The position numbers and the translations under genes were made by a program. From Oscarella lobularis (lineage: Eukaryota; Porifera; Homoscleromorpha; Homosclerophorida; Oscarellidae), in contig NC_089182.1 of assembly GCF_947507565.1 (NCBI RefSeq), forward strand, positions 2,976,001 through 3,040,000: a stretch of 64,000 bases of DNA, read 5' to 3'. Shown here piece after piece: positions 46,146 through 58,316 of the stretch. The notes under the pieces were generated by a model. The model made no database searches and had not been told where the DNA came from. It saw only the letters and a program-made list of their open reading frames with translations. Position 1 is the first letter of the stretch; every line of letters begins with the position of its first letter.

Positions 46146-49100
46146 ATGTTGAGCCGATTCGGCAATGTCCACCTCGCCACCGAGGATGGCGACGGCGATG
46201 ACATCTACGAAGGCTTTAACGACTACAATCCGTCTTACGACGTCGAGGTTGGCCGAATTGGCACACAAACAGATTCGTCGAGTCGAAAATCTCGTCGTAG
46301 GGTCTCGAAGAGGACGAAAGCTTTCAGCAGGCGGTCAAAACGAGCCACGGAAATCGTCCGCCACTGCCGGTAAGTGTTTCGAGTGGATTTTCGTACTTTA
46401 GAGACCCGAATCGTTTCTTTTCTTGAGACGGGTGCGGCGAGACCTCTCGGAACAGCGGCGCGAAAGGGAGGCGCGGCGGCGGCCGGCGCTCCTGGAACCG
46501 CGGGGGTACGATAGAATTTTTTACGACTGCGCGATTCCTCTTGAGGGGGCTCGCTTTTTAGTTTCGCGGCGGTCGAAGTGGATTGGGATCGCAGATGGGC
46601 GCGCGGCCTGGAACGGGGTCCGACGGAGGGCCTCGACCCATGACTGCCATTCGGGCTGCGGGATTTCGACGAACAGATACGAGCAGATGTACCGTTTCGG
46701 GGCTGAGATGACTCAAGAGGTTTCTCATTTCTCTTTTTCTTTTGAAGCTGGGTCTCAAGATCCCGTGCTACCGGCTCAGGTTCCTTTGCCCAGTGCTGAA
46801 GCTAAGCCTGAAGAAAAGTGGGACGCCAACTTTCCTATATTATGTCTATGTTAGTACATTGTATTGCAGTCCAGAAGAGATCATCAAGCAGCTGGAAAAG
46901 AAGACAAACGAATTGTTGGAGGAGAGTTGTCTTGCTGTCGAGAAGGGAGATTTGCAAATGGTATGAGAAATAGTCACACACCACAAAAGCGCTCAAGACC
47001 TCTTCTTTCAGGCATTAGACAGAGCTAAAGAAGCGGGTCGAAAAGAGAGATTTCTCTGTCGACAGAGAGAACAGCATTCCCTCAGCGATCAGATAAATCT
47101 CGACTTGACCTATTCCGTTAGCATCCATACTAAGAAGACGTTCGATTCAAGAGAGCACCATATTTCCATTAATTCAGGTTCTCTTCAACTTGGCTGTACA
47201 ATATCAGGCAAATCAGATGTTCAACGAAGCACTGAACACGTACTTGATTATAGTCAAGAACAAAATGTTCACAAACGCGGGTAAATAAACCTTGATAGCA
47301 TATAACGCCAATCTTATTTTCTTTCCTAACGAAGGCCGATTGCGTATCAACATGGGAAACATCTACTTCACTCAGGGAAAATACGTGCAAGCGTTGAAGA
47401 TGTATAGGATGGCGTTGGATCAAGTACCGACCTCTCATCAAGCCGTCAGGCAAAGAGGAGAAAAGTCGTTCTATAGTCGTTACTTTGACGAGCTATCTAG
47501 GGCGAAAATCCTGCAAAATATTGGCACTGCGTTCATCAAAATGGGCAAGTATTCCGAAGCGGCGAACGCTTTGGAAAATATAATGTTGTCAGCTGGAAGG
47601 CCGGTCTTTGAAACGGGTGAAGACACATATAGTGTGCATGGGTGTAGGTGGGTTTGAATTGTTTTTTTTGCAGCTCTGAATCTGATACTCTGCTATTTCG
47701 CTCTCGGCGAGCGCGACAAGATGAAAATGACGTTTCACAAAATGCTGCAAAGTCAGTTGGACGTCGGCGACGAGGAGAAATACTTTCCCGCGTCGGTGAG
47801 ACGATATGCACGCCATTCGATAGTCGAGACTTAGCGAGAAAAAAAACGCGCACACAGGACGATCCACACGCCATGCTCGTTCACGAAGCCATCAAAGATG
47901 ATTCCCTAAGACGAATCGAAAGAGAACGGTTTTTAGAGAGAGAGAATTAGAAAGAGAGAGCGTTGCTCTTATTATATGTATTCAGAAAAAGGGTGGCTGA
48001 AAAATCGATTGTCATTGCGGCCAAGTTGATTGCCCCTTCAATTGAAATGTCTTTTGCGGCTGGATTTGATTGGTTCGCTTGATAAAGTTCCCCTCACTTC
48101 TCCGTCTACGTCTCCGTCTCCTCTATAGGTGTGTTGAATGCGTGAGAGCTTCGTCTTATGCTGACCTGGCTGGAGAATTGGAAATCACAAAGGCGATTAC
48201 GTATTTGAAAATGAAAGATTTCCAAGCGGTGTGATGTCGACAAAAACGAGCGCGAAATCTAATTGGCGCATTTTTCAGGCCGTCGAAGTTCTTCGCGGCT
48301 TCGAAAAGAAAGAATCGAAGATGGCATCGGCGGCCGCAGCGAACCTGACCTTCATGTTCCTACTGGAAAACGATTTGGGTCAGGCGGAAAAATACGCCGA
48401 AATGGCCGTGGCGTCAGACAGATACAATCCATGCGGTGAGACCGTATTCCTCACAGCCAAACCAGTCTTCATTTTTCGCGCTAGCCTTGGTGAATCGGGG
48501 CAACTGTGCCTTTATGAAGAAAGAGTGGGAGAAGGCGGCCGAATATTATCAGGAAGCGGTTCAGGTGGAAGCTCTGTGCACGGAGGCGCTCTTCAATCTC
48601 GGTCTCGTCAACAAGAAGTTGAGACGCATGGAGGAGGCTCTCGCCTGCTTTCACAAGCTCCACGCGATCGTTCGCAACGACGCCCAAGTCGTCTATCAGC
48701 TCGCTAATCTGTGCGTAATAGGCAACCGGTTTTTTCGTCATCGTTTTTTTGTGTTTTTTAGCTACGAGATGCTCGATGACGTGAACAATGCGACCGAGTG
48801 GTATATGCAACTCGTTTCGCTCGTTCCGACCGATCCGACGATGCTCGCTCGATTGGGCGAAATCTACGAAGCGATGAACGATAAATCGTCGGCTTTTCAG
48901 TACAACTACGAAGTAAGCGTCCAGATTCGTTTCTATGGGTGATGACGTCGACCTTTTTTTTGGTGTGCAGTCGTTTCGGTACTTTCCTTCTAATATGGAC
49001 GTCATCGCGTGGCTGGGGGCGTATTACGTCGACTCGCAGTTCTCTGAGAAAGCCATTACGTATTTTGAACGAGCTGCTGCTATTCAGTAAGAAGTGGATA

Positions 49101-49901
49101 TAACTGGGGACTAGGAAACAAATGCAATCTTTCATTTGCAGTCCCAATGAGGTTAAGTGGCACCTCATGGTTGCCAGTTGCTATAGAAAGACTGGAAATT
49201 ATCAACAAGCTCTTCAGACGTACAAGCTAATTCATAGCAAATTTCCTGAGAACGTTGAATGTCAGTACCTTTCTCTGCTTTGGGAGAATTATCTCTCTTT
49301 CAACTTGGCTGTGCTGTACTATAGGCCTAAAGTTCTTGGTTCGTCTTTGCACCGACATGGGACTGAAAGAAATGCACGATTACGTGACGAAACTTAAAAA
49401 GGCTGAAAGAGCGAGAGAGCTACGAGAGCAGGTCGGTGTGAGCGCTGTACCTAGACTATGTAGTTATCATATACCGAGATTATGCAGAAAAGTAGCAGTG
49501 GCCGGCACGGAAGCGGCAGTCGCAGTGCGAGTAAAAGCCGAAATACAAGTGCCAGTAGCGGTTAGTCAAAAAAAAAACGAAGACCCATTGTGTTCACCTT
49601 ACTCTAAGTACATTCAGAGGGAAGGAGAGGTTCAGCAAGCAGAAGTGGTCGCACTGGCACTTTGCAAAGTGACGACGATCTGTTGGACTCGTTTGCTAAT
49701 CCAACTCAGAGACGAGGAATAGGTGCCTTAGGGCTAATGGGGAAAATTTGCGGGGGTAATATGCCTGTCACATCAGACGCTTCCTACACGGATCCCTTGG
49801 GCGAACTACCGCCGCGACCGAAGACGGCAGCGAAACAAAGAAAAGACGACGACGAAGACTTCGGTGACGAAGAACTCGGTGACGACATGCTGCCTGAGTA
49901 A
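46146..49901 (+). CDS. IFT88: IFT88, IFT-B intraflagellar transport TPR protein
   Basis: Core IFT-B subunit needed to build cilia. Start MLSRFGNVHLATEDGDGDD is followed by IYEGFNDYNPSYDVE and SFQQAVKTSHGNRPPLP, as in vertebrate IFT88. A low-complexity Arg/Pro region leads to KIRQLEKK-like IKQLEKKTNELLEESC and a chain of tetratricopeptide repeats: NINLDLTYSV-like INLDLTYSV, GRLRINMGNIYFTQGKY, KILQNIGTAFIKMGKYSEA, AAANLTFMFLLEND, VNRGNCAFMKKEWEKAAEYY, FNLGLVNKKLRRMEEAL and KWHLMVASCYRKTGNYQQAL. It ends in RPKTAAKQRKDDDEDFGDEE and LGDDMLPE, the invariant IFT88 tail. TAA at 49899-49901. Confidence 0.96.
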
Positions 49902-51002
49902 AAGATAAGTTATAATTAACGTGGTGACGTCAATACTCGACGTCCCTCCCCTGCCCGCCGACTCCACATTGCTGAGACATGTTATGGGGAGACAAAAGCG
50001 GAACGCTTTTGCTCGTTTGATGTCACAGCAGACGCTTAGTAGGCCCAACTTACCCTCAAATGACGTCATTGGTAGAGATTCTGGAATCTTCTCTATCTGT
50101 GGTGGGGGGGCCCCGCGGGGTGTGCTTTCGACCACACTGCAGCAGCGAGCGCTCTGCAACATAATTTGAGCTAGTTTTGAGACGGAGTAATCTCCGTTAG
50201 TACAGTGTATACACGACACGTTTATCGTCGTTGCCCTGGTTTAGGGAAGTGTAGATATCTCTTGTATTAGGAAAGGAGCCACTTGCGGCCGTTTCGATAG
50301 CAACTGCAATCAGGCCGTTTTTGTTTCGATATTGGGTTGGGTTCGGGTTGTTGGGAAGAAAAGAGAGGCATTGGGATGGGGGGACTATACACATTTTAGA
50401 TTGTTATCTATGCACGACTCCTCCTACCGCGCACGTTGCAACCAGCAACTGGTAGGTAGCTAGGAGGTACTCTCGATCCAGAAACGAATCCGTGCTGCCG
50501 AGCAGCGTGATCGTCTGCAAAACGCATGGATTCTGAGCTGCTTTGGGGCGGTTTGATAGGCTCGCGGTTGTCGCATCCTAAGGCCTCCTCTGCAGATTAT
50601 ACCACACCCCCGAGTCGACCACCTGGCCCGGGGATCTCCCATTGTTTTCAAATCCCCGCCTCTCTCGCTCTTCCCATTGTTTCGCAAGCTCAACCTCTGC
50701 CACGCCTCTACTGATATGAAAAGAGACTAGGGATGAAATGCAAAGTTGCTTGCATGTCCGAGCAGGCTTGCCAATTTGCTGCGCTTGCATTGGTTGAGAA
50801 GCGAGCTGGCTCATTCCATGACGCAGCGATGACTAGCCTCATTGTTCTCCCTTATCATTTCGCTTACGTAAATTTTAATTTTATTGACCTTTGACACTGT
50901 TGACCACCTTTGAAATTGCACGAATCGCACCGGTGCAGCTCATTCGACCTCTGCCTTTGGTTGTTGGTTGAACCTCCCTCTCGCTCTTCCCTTCCCGCCA
51001 CG
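49902..51002 (+). promoter_or_regulatory. IFT88 downstream and LLTP copy-1 promoter region
   Basis: No gene recognised. From about 50028 the sequence is repeated with high similarity from 57464, so the 5' flank of the lipid-transfer gene is part of the tandem duplication. A short open frame at 50526-50714 recurs in copy 2 but has no protein features. Confidence 0.6.
50885..50897 (-). promoter_or_regulatory. DR1-like nuclear receptor site, LLTP copy 1
   Basis: TGACCTTTGACAC is the reverse complement of GTGTCAAAGGTCA: one perfect AGGTCA half-site and one with two mismatches, spaced by one base (DR1, as bound by HNF4/RXR-type receptors). Another TGACC lies at 50901-50905. The site is about 105 nt before the ATG. 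Confidence 0.5.
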
Positions 51003-54000
51003 ATGAAAGTTCTTCTCGCAGCGTTTCTCATCAGCACAGTCAGTGCGGGTAAGAGCTCCTATTATAATAGCGATACGAAGCATTTAGTGATTCTGCTTTT
51101 TTCAGCTCCGACGACGGAAATTCCGACGACGGAAATTCCGACGACGGAAATTCCGACGACTGAGCCGGGAGCGTGCCCGACGAACATGAAGTCGAGGTAT
51201 CAATTCGTCTCTGACATGCAAATGGCGATTATACCAACGAACAACGGATACACTGGCATGTACATGGATGTGAACTTTACCGTCGGATTCTGCCCCTATG
51301 TGGTGGAGGTCGGTTTGCATCGTAGGGATCAATAAACCAAATTAAATTTTTGCGCTTTATTCGCTAGATCGAGACTTGCAAAGTGTTTTCGTACCCGCTC
51401 ATGAACGAGTCGATTCAGCCGCATCCTATTTGCGATGAACTCGTGAAGGAGCGTCTCTACTTTCGTTTTGAAAATGGGCGTGTTACCGAGCTCTACCCCC
51501 GCATCGGAATGAAAGATAACATCTTGAATATCTTTCGAGGAATCTTGAGCTCGTTTCAAGTGAAACCGATCGGTTACAACGACCAACGCGATAGGACGGA
51601 GGTAGGTGTTTTTGATTCACAATGCGCACGTTGACAGTTTTTCCTCGTGCATATGCAGACGGATATATTCGGTGAGTGTCCCACGGAGATTAGGGAGGTG
51701 CACGTGGACGACAAGATGATAATCACGAAGAAAAGAGATCTGACGAAGTGCTCGCTGAGACCTCAATTTACCGTCATGCCTCAATTTGAGGTAATCAAAA
51801 TGCTTCCCAACGACTATAGATGTCTCTTCTCATGCGCACTGTCTTTGTAGTTCTATAATCAGGCTAACGTGTTGATGTCCTACGCCATTATGCAGTACAC
51901 GATGCCTCGATTTGACATCCAGAGAGCGTTCTGGCCCGTCGTCAGGAAAATTCACATTGAGCACTCGGTCAACCTTTCTCCGATGACGCCACGATACGGC
52001 TCTATCATTTCATTCGTCAAGTAAGTTTTTGCGGCGAAGTTGTTTGCTTATTAGTTAAATGGTTATATCCTTTTTTTTCAGTCAAACCGTTTTGTTCTTG
52101 GAGGACTTCTATGCTCCTACTACCAAAAAGCCAATTGACACTGAAACGAAAGACATTCTTTTTAGTTACGACGTTGTTTCTGAAAAAAAGACTCTCGACT
52201 GCGTAAAAGAGAGCGATATCGTTCTCAAGGAAGTGTCTACTGTGCCTACTGTGGAAAAGTGGAAGATACCAATGTACTTCCGGAGACTAACCGAAATCCT
52301 AAAGAAATGCGAAAAGACTGACTTGATTACGTTGGTGGAGAAATACTCCATCTGCAAGAACGACAAGACGGTTAGCACCCAGATGCGATTCCAACAGTAA
52401 GACATCGTTATTATGCAAATAAAAAACTCCTAAATGTCGTCGTTTTAGCGCATTCCTTCTCGACGCTCTGGCTTTCACGTGGACCGATTCTTCGTTCGAA
52501 AGCATCGTCGAGCTTGTCAAGGGAACTTGCCTGGGCGACAGCCGAAAACGCGAGATGATGGTTGCCATGTCTCTCATGCCAGTCCACTCCATCAAGAGCT
52601 GCAATCCCATTCGATATGCTATAGTAGGACGATTGGTTTTTTTTTTAATTTCCCGTTTTCAACTAACTGCTGTTTGACGCAGGAAATCTTTGAAGCGAAG
52701 CCAACGGCGCAGACGTCGAGTCTCGTGCTCGGAGGCATCGTCGGAACGTTCCGCAAGACAAAACGGTGGAACAGGGAGTGCGATGTTGTACTGACAGAGG
52801 TATGTATACACGCGGCGATTTCATTTCTATAACGTTCTCACGAATTCTCGGCTTAGGCGAAAGACAAATTGGTCACAAAGTGGACTACGTATTTCAATCA
52901 GATTCCTATGAATTTCAAACGCAACACCAAACCGGGTGAAGCGAAAATGACGAGAAACGACGTGAACTCGTGGGAGCGAGCCATCCACAGTCTGAAGGCC
53001 ATCGCCAATATGGGCGACCCAACAACACTTTCGATCTTCAAAACGGCGATAAAGTCGACGAAACTCGACGTTGAGGGCCGCATCATCGCCGTCGAATCGC
53101 TGGAGAAATTCCTTCCCGTCTTGACGACAGACGTGCGCCGAATGCTCGTCGACATTTTCTCCGACTTCACGATCGAAGACGAAATTCGCTCCGTCACTGT
53201 TCCCATCTACGTCGCATCGATCCGATACTCCGGCCTTACCGGAGAGTTCTATGACTTCTTCAGCTCGCTCGTGACTCTAAAAAGACCAGCAGTGAAGAGT
53301 TTCGCTTGCACGTACCTGATGGAAGTCATTCGCAGTAGCGATCCAACACTCCTCGATACGTAAGGCTCCTGCGCGCGCGAATTTGTGATGTCCTATAACG
53401 CGTCCTTTTGATTATAGAGCTGCGACTATTAATAACATGATGAATTGGCTCGGAGCTACGTGGTCCTGCTTGATTGCTGATCACGGCTACTTCTCCTCGA
53501 AAGCGTGGAAAGGCTTCCTTTCTGTTGGTAAGCCGACCGACATGCAGACGCTCGCGATGACGCTCATTTTGTTCTATTAGCTGACCTCCCGATCCTCCCA
53601 TACAACACCCTTCCCCGTGATACGATGGGCGTCGGCATCGACAGTCATTTCTACGGAGACTTCGACACCAAAGTTCCGCATGGACTCACAACGAAATTCA
53701 AGTTTATGATCATGGGCTATGAAATCGATCTCGGAAAGGTAGTCGCTATTTCTTCTCATAGCGCTCGAGCTCATAATCATCTCTCCATTATAGTTTGGCA
53801 TTCGTGGATCTGGCTTGGACACGCTCATCACGACTCTATTCAGCCCCACCGGCTATTTCCGTCGTGGAACGAGAAATATGTCCCCGAGTGGTCTTCAGCG
53901 CGAAGTAAGTGTTCCCTCTGCAAAAAAAACGCTCGGTTCATTTTGATGTTCGTTTTCAGGAAAATTTCTTGTTCGATCTTGTGCGACCGAACATGTCCAT

Positions 54001-56935
54001 CTCCAGCTGGGTCGAACTGCTTGGCAGTGATCTGGCGTGGAACCACAACGAAGAGGACGACGTCACACGCAAACTCTTCGGCCCAACGACACTAAACGCT
54101 CTTCGCGGAGCGTGGACGCACGGCCTTCTCAATCGCGACTTCGATTTCTACTCGCTTAGTCATATGGCCGAAGCGTGGCACGATTCCAATAAGAAGGAAG
54201 AAGGCTGGATGGATATGCTTTATCGTCGCGCTGAGGAGTGGTGGTCCCGTCCGACGGAAGAGCCAGTTCGTCCGACGGAAGAGCCAGTTCACCAAGTCGA
54301 GGAAACGGACACCGGCGTCGTCGAATCTGTGATGAGCACGGCAAGCAAATTGTGGCGCTACGGAACGAAGGGAGACTGGCCGGTCGACAGTCGCAACATC
54401 GACATCAGCAAGAATCTCGAAGTTCTCAACATCAAATCCGTCTACCCAACGATTGCCGGTTTCCCGGTGGTGACGACGATGCGCGCCGACGTTCATTTCG
54501 GACTCAAAGCCGAATCGAATCTCACATATCACGCCGACGGTTACTTCTGGAACAAAGACCGAAAAGACAATTTCATCATGGACGGTTATCTCAATCCGCG
54601 AATGGTCTTCTCGATGCTCCATAACGTGACGATCGACGACGAATTCTTCCGACCCACTATCTGTCAACACGGCAACAGCACGTTCGACTTCGCCCAGCGC
54701 GGTCGTGCTATTCTCAACGACGACTTCACGTTCACGTGGGAACTCGAAGAAGTTCCTGAAACCGAAGTGGAACTACTCAAATTTCAGTACGATCAATTTG
54801 TCACCACCAAGAATCCGGAATTCCGTCAGCAGATCGGTATCAAGAAACGCAACAACACTGAACTGTACAAGCCCGTCTTTGACGAACTTCTCGGTCTCGG
54901 AGTCTTTTCGCATATGAGCTACCCTAACACCACGGGAGTCGACTTGGCTCCGGCGTTCCCCTTCTCGGGACCGGCTTACTTCAACCTGACAATTAAACGC
55001 ATGGATCCGAGAATCAAGCGCATCAGAGTGGAACTCTTCAACGAAAGTCTCATTTCCTGGACGAACGGATTTTTCACCGAAACGTTTATGACCGTCGATA
55101 AGGATGGTCTTCCTATCAAGCAGGTCTGGATAAATTCGTTCTGGAATACCACCAAAGACGATAAGACGACGTTGAACGTTACCCTGACTAGCGAATCCCT
55201 GAATGGTTCGGCTTGGTTCATCCGCGATCGCTCGAAGTTTCTCTCTATTGAAGGCAGCGGCTTCGTATATACGAACATTTCCAATCTGACTCTCTACACG
55301 AAATTCAACAGTTCTTCTCTGCGTGGAGTGATTGAACGAAAACGCTTCGCTGAGGATAAATATCCGGCTTTCTTCAAGTTTCCCGAATTCAAATTCGAGT
55401 TCAACGGCAGTCTCGTCAACAACACGTACGGCAATTTCTCCGCTAGGCTGTTCAAGGAAGGATGGCCGCGTCCTCACTGGCTCAAAATGAATTCGACGAC
55501 TCTCCGATTTTTCGTCAATACCGACGTCAAGTCAAGTCTCGTGAGCAGACCTCTCAATTTCGGAATGGTCTTGCCCTTGCCGCTGAGAAAGCGTAAGTAT
55601 AGCTATAGACATCTAGCGTAGTTCCTTTTTTAAACGTTAGGTTTTTAGCTATGTGTCACGTTGTCGGTGACCACTTCATCACCTTCGACGACAAGAAGTA
55701 CATCACGAGCCTCGGTGATAACTGCGAGTACGTTTTGGCTCGCGACCGTCATCTGAACGACACGTTTGCCGTCACGATAAAGAACACGATTAAGAACAAT
55801 ATAAAGAACAAGGAATTGATCGTCTACGTCAACGACACCATGTACACCTTGACGATGGACGGCACTCAATTTAAAATCTTCGACAGTGAAGTGATGTTGC
55901 CTTACAAGGAGAAGCACGTTATCCACGTCAGAAAAGTCGAGATGAACAACGACATTTATGTTCGCATGACGCTTTGGGCTGGCATCGACGTGTACTACTC
56001 CCGAGACGACGTCTTGCTCTACGTCAACGGATTCTACATGAATCGCCTGGCTGGACTGTGCGGCAACGGCAATTACAACGACAAGGACGATTGGCAGTTG
56101 CAAGACATGGAAATAACCAAAGATTTGAAGGTGTTCGTCAACGACTGGAGCGTCAACTGTCCGATTCACGAAGAACTGTTCGTGTGCGATTCTTACCTTG
56201 CTGATGCCACTCTGACTCCGCCTACCATGTACGATCCATGCAACGGAGAAGACATCTGCAGACGATTTTTCGAGGACAAGTTTGCGAATGTCCCCTATCC
56301 TGTCACTCACTACTACGATGTTTGCCGTCGCGACGTCGCTTGCGGCTTGTCTCCCCTGCCCAGCGTTCGAGCATACATGAAAGCCGCTCGCGCAAAAGAA
56401 CTTTGGACTGAGGACGGTAAGGCTTAGGAAAGGCGAAAGAATTGCGTGTATCTATGTATGCGTGTATAGGTTGCTTTTATGGACCATATGGGCCTTGGGA
56501 AGCATGTCACCACTCCGAACAAAGAAGGGAACGAGAAGTCCTCTGTAATCCGCTCGGCCACGTCTGCGGCGAGACCGTAGAATGGAGATCATGTAAGGCT
56601 CGATTTGGTTATGTCGTCTTCCTTAGTTCAATAATTTCTTTCTAGGCCCCAGCGTTAGCGTTGATAAAGGCTGCATGTTGAAGAAGGAGCACATTCTTGT
56701 GGTGTCGGGCAAGAAGCTGTGCAAGAGTCGCCGTAAATTGCCCGTCTGCAAAAAGGCATTGGACAAACCGGGCGACTGTAAGCCGGTTTACGAGGAAATG
56801 GCAGAGTTAGACGAGTACTACTGCATCAGTTCCGGAGAGAGTCTAGACAAACTTGACAACGTGTCTCCTATAAAGATCCAATACAACAAAGTGAGAGCTT
56901 GCAGATACATCGAAACAACTCCAACGCCGCGTTGA
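51003..56935 (+). CDS. Vitellogenin/apolipophorin-like large lipid transfer protein, copy 1
   Basis: Secreted lipoprotein of the LLTP superfamily, probably a yolk or circulating lipid carrier. The start at 51003 is chosen because it gives a signal peptide (MKVLLAAFLISTVSA). A (PTTEI)n spacer follows, then the lipovitellin N-domain (NILNIFRGILSSFQV, TDIFGECPTEI, KKRDLTKC) and its helical part (REMMVAMSLMPVHSIK, NSWERAIHSLKAIANMGDP, RMLVDIFSDFTIEDEIRSV). The beta-sheet lipid cavity is largely one exon, about 53958-55590. The vWD domain lies at 55650-56425 (CHVVGDHFITFDD, LAGLCGNGNYNDKDDW) and a Cys-rich C-terminus ends at 56935. Length is roughly 1,600-1,700 residues, typical of vitellogenins, but no phosvitin-like polyserine tract was seen. 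Confidence 0.9.
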
Positions 56936-58316
56936 TCGAACAATGACGACGCCTTCTCGATTTACTGGCCTTTCTGGCAATAGTTGCTGTTCTGTGTGCG
57001 CTTTTCTGTCTGCAATTATATACTAGAGCACGCAGGCAATGCCTAAAAACGCGAGGACGACTTTGGCTGTATCCGGGGGCCGTCTGCCGAGCTCCCGTAC
57101 GTGACCGTGCCTCATTCAGGGAGCATTCAGGGGCTTGCGCCGCTCGCCCGACACACGCGCGGAATTGTGACGCATAGTGGCAGCAAGCTAGCTCCTGGGA
57201 CCCACGTTGCTAAGGGTCTCGCTCTAAATGCGATTGTTACGTTCCAAAGAGGCCTCGTACATCTCTCTCTTGCAAAGAGGGCAAAAGCGTACGTCAACTG
57301 TTAATTGTAGCCTTTATAGATTCTGCTCTCATGACCAGGACTTTACCAGACTTTACAACGTCGGGAAATTCGTGACGTCAAACGAGCAAACGTGCTCCGC
57401 TCTGTCTCGACATGGCCCTCGGCTTGACAGGTCAGCAGTGGGGAGTCAACGGTAGGATAGAAAGCAGACGCTTAGTAGGCCTATCTTACCCTCATAGATT
57501 CTGTTGTAGTGTACGTAGGCACACGGCTAGGGACGTATATAGGGACGTATATAGATATCTCTCCTATAAGAGCCACCTTGTGCCGTATTGATGGCAACTG
57601 CAATCAGGTCGTGTTTTGCAATTTTTGTTTCGGTATTGGGTTGGGTTCGGGTTGTTGGGAAAAAAGAGAGGCATTGGGATGGGGGACTATACACATTTTA
57701 GATTGCTATCTATGCACGACTCCTCCTACCGCGCACGTTGCAACTGGTAGGTAGCTAGGAGGTACTCTCGATCCAGAAACGAATCTGTGGCTCTGTGCTG
57801 CCGAGCAGCGTGATCGTCTGCAAAGCGCATGGATTCTGAGCTGCTTTGGGGCGGTTTGATAGGCTCGCGGCTGTCGCGTCCTAATGGCCTCCTCTGCAGA
57901 TTATACCACACCCCCGAGTCGACCACCTGGCCCCGGGGATCTCCCATTGTTTTCAAATCCCCGCCTCTCTCGCTCTTACGAATCTTCCCATTGTTTCGCA
58001 AACTCAACCTCTGCCACGCCTCTACTGATATGAACAGAGACTAGGGATGAAATGCAAAGTTGCTTGCATGTCCGAGCAGGCTTGCTAATTTGCTGCGCTT
58101 GCATTGGTTGAGAAGCGAGCTGGCTCATTCCATGACGCAGCGATGACTAGCCTCATTGTTCTCCCTTATCATTTCGCTTACGTAAATTTTAATTTTATTG
58201 ACCTTTGACACTGTTGACCACCTTTGAAATTGCACGAATCGCACCGGTGCAGCTCATTCGACCTCTGCCTTTGGTTGTTGGTTGAACCTCCCTCTCGCTC
58301 TTCCCTTCCCGCCACG
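56936..58316 (+). promoter_or_regulatory. LLTP intergenic region
   Basis: 56936-57463 is 3' flank of copy 1 with nothing recognised. From 57464 on it repeats the 5' flank of copy 1, including the DR1-like site. Confidence 0.6.
58199..58211 (-). promoter_or_regulatory. DR1-like nuclear receptor site, LLTP copy 2
   Basis: Identical to the site at 50885-50897 and at the same distance from the ATG. Because the duplication looks recent, its identity is not independent evidence of function. Confidence 0.5.

Larger units (their letters stand above)
50028..57463 (+). repeat. Tandem duplication unit 1 (about 7.4 kb)
   Basis: Starts at GCAGACGCTTAGTAGGCC, which recurs at 57464, and contains the promoter and whole LLTP gene copy 1. 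Similarity to unit 2 is obvious in coding, intronic and 5' flanking sequence, apart from small indels; 56936-57463 could not be compared because unit 2 runs off the window. Confidence 0.85.

Noticed and set aside
50526-50714. ORF beginning MDSELLWGG upstream of LLTP copy 1, repeated at 57829-58044
   Set aside because: Shared only because the flank is duplicated; the two frames diverge after indels and lack protein features.
50910-51002. Upstream in-frame Met extending LLTP N-terminus
   Set aside because: The Met at 51003 gives a clean signal peptide; the extension is Cys/Pro-rich and starts within the DR1-containing promoter.
54773-55477. 234-codon minus-strand ORF inside LLTP copy 1 (and its equivalent at 61982-62686)
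   Set aside because: Antisense shadow of the long lipid-cavity exon; same pattern in both copies because the sequence is duplicated.
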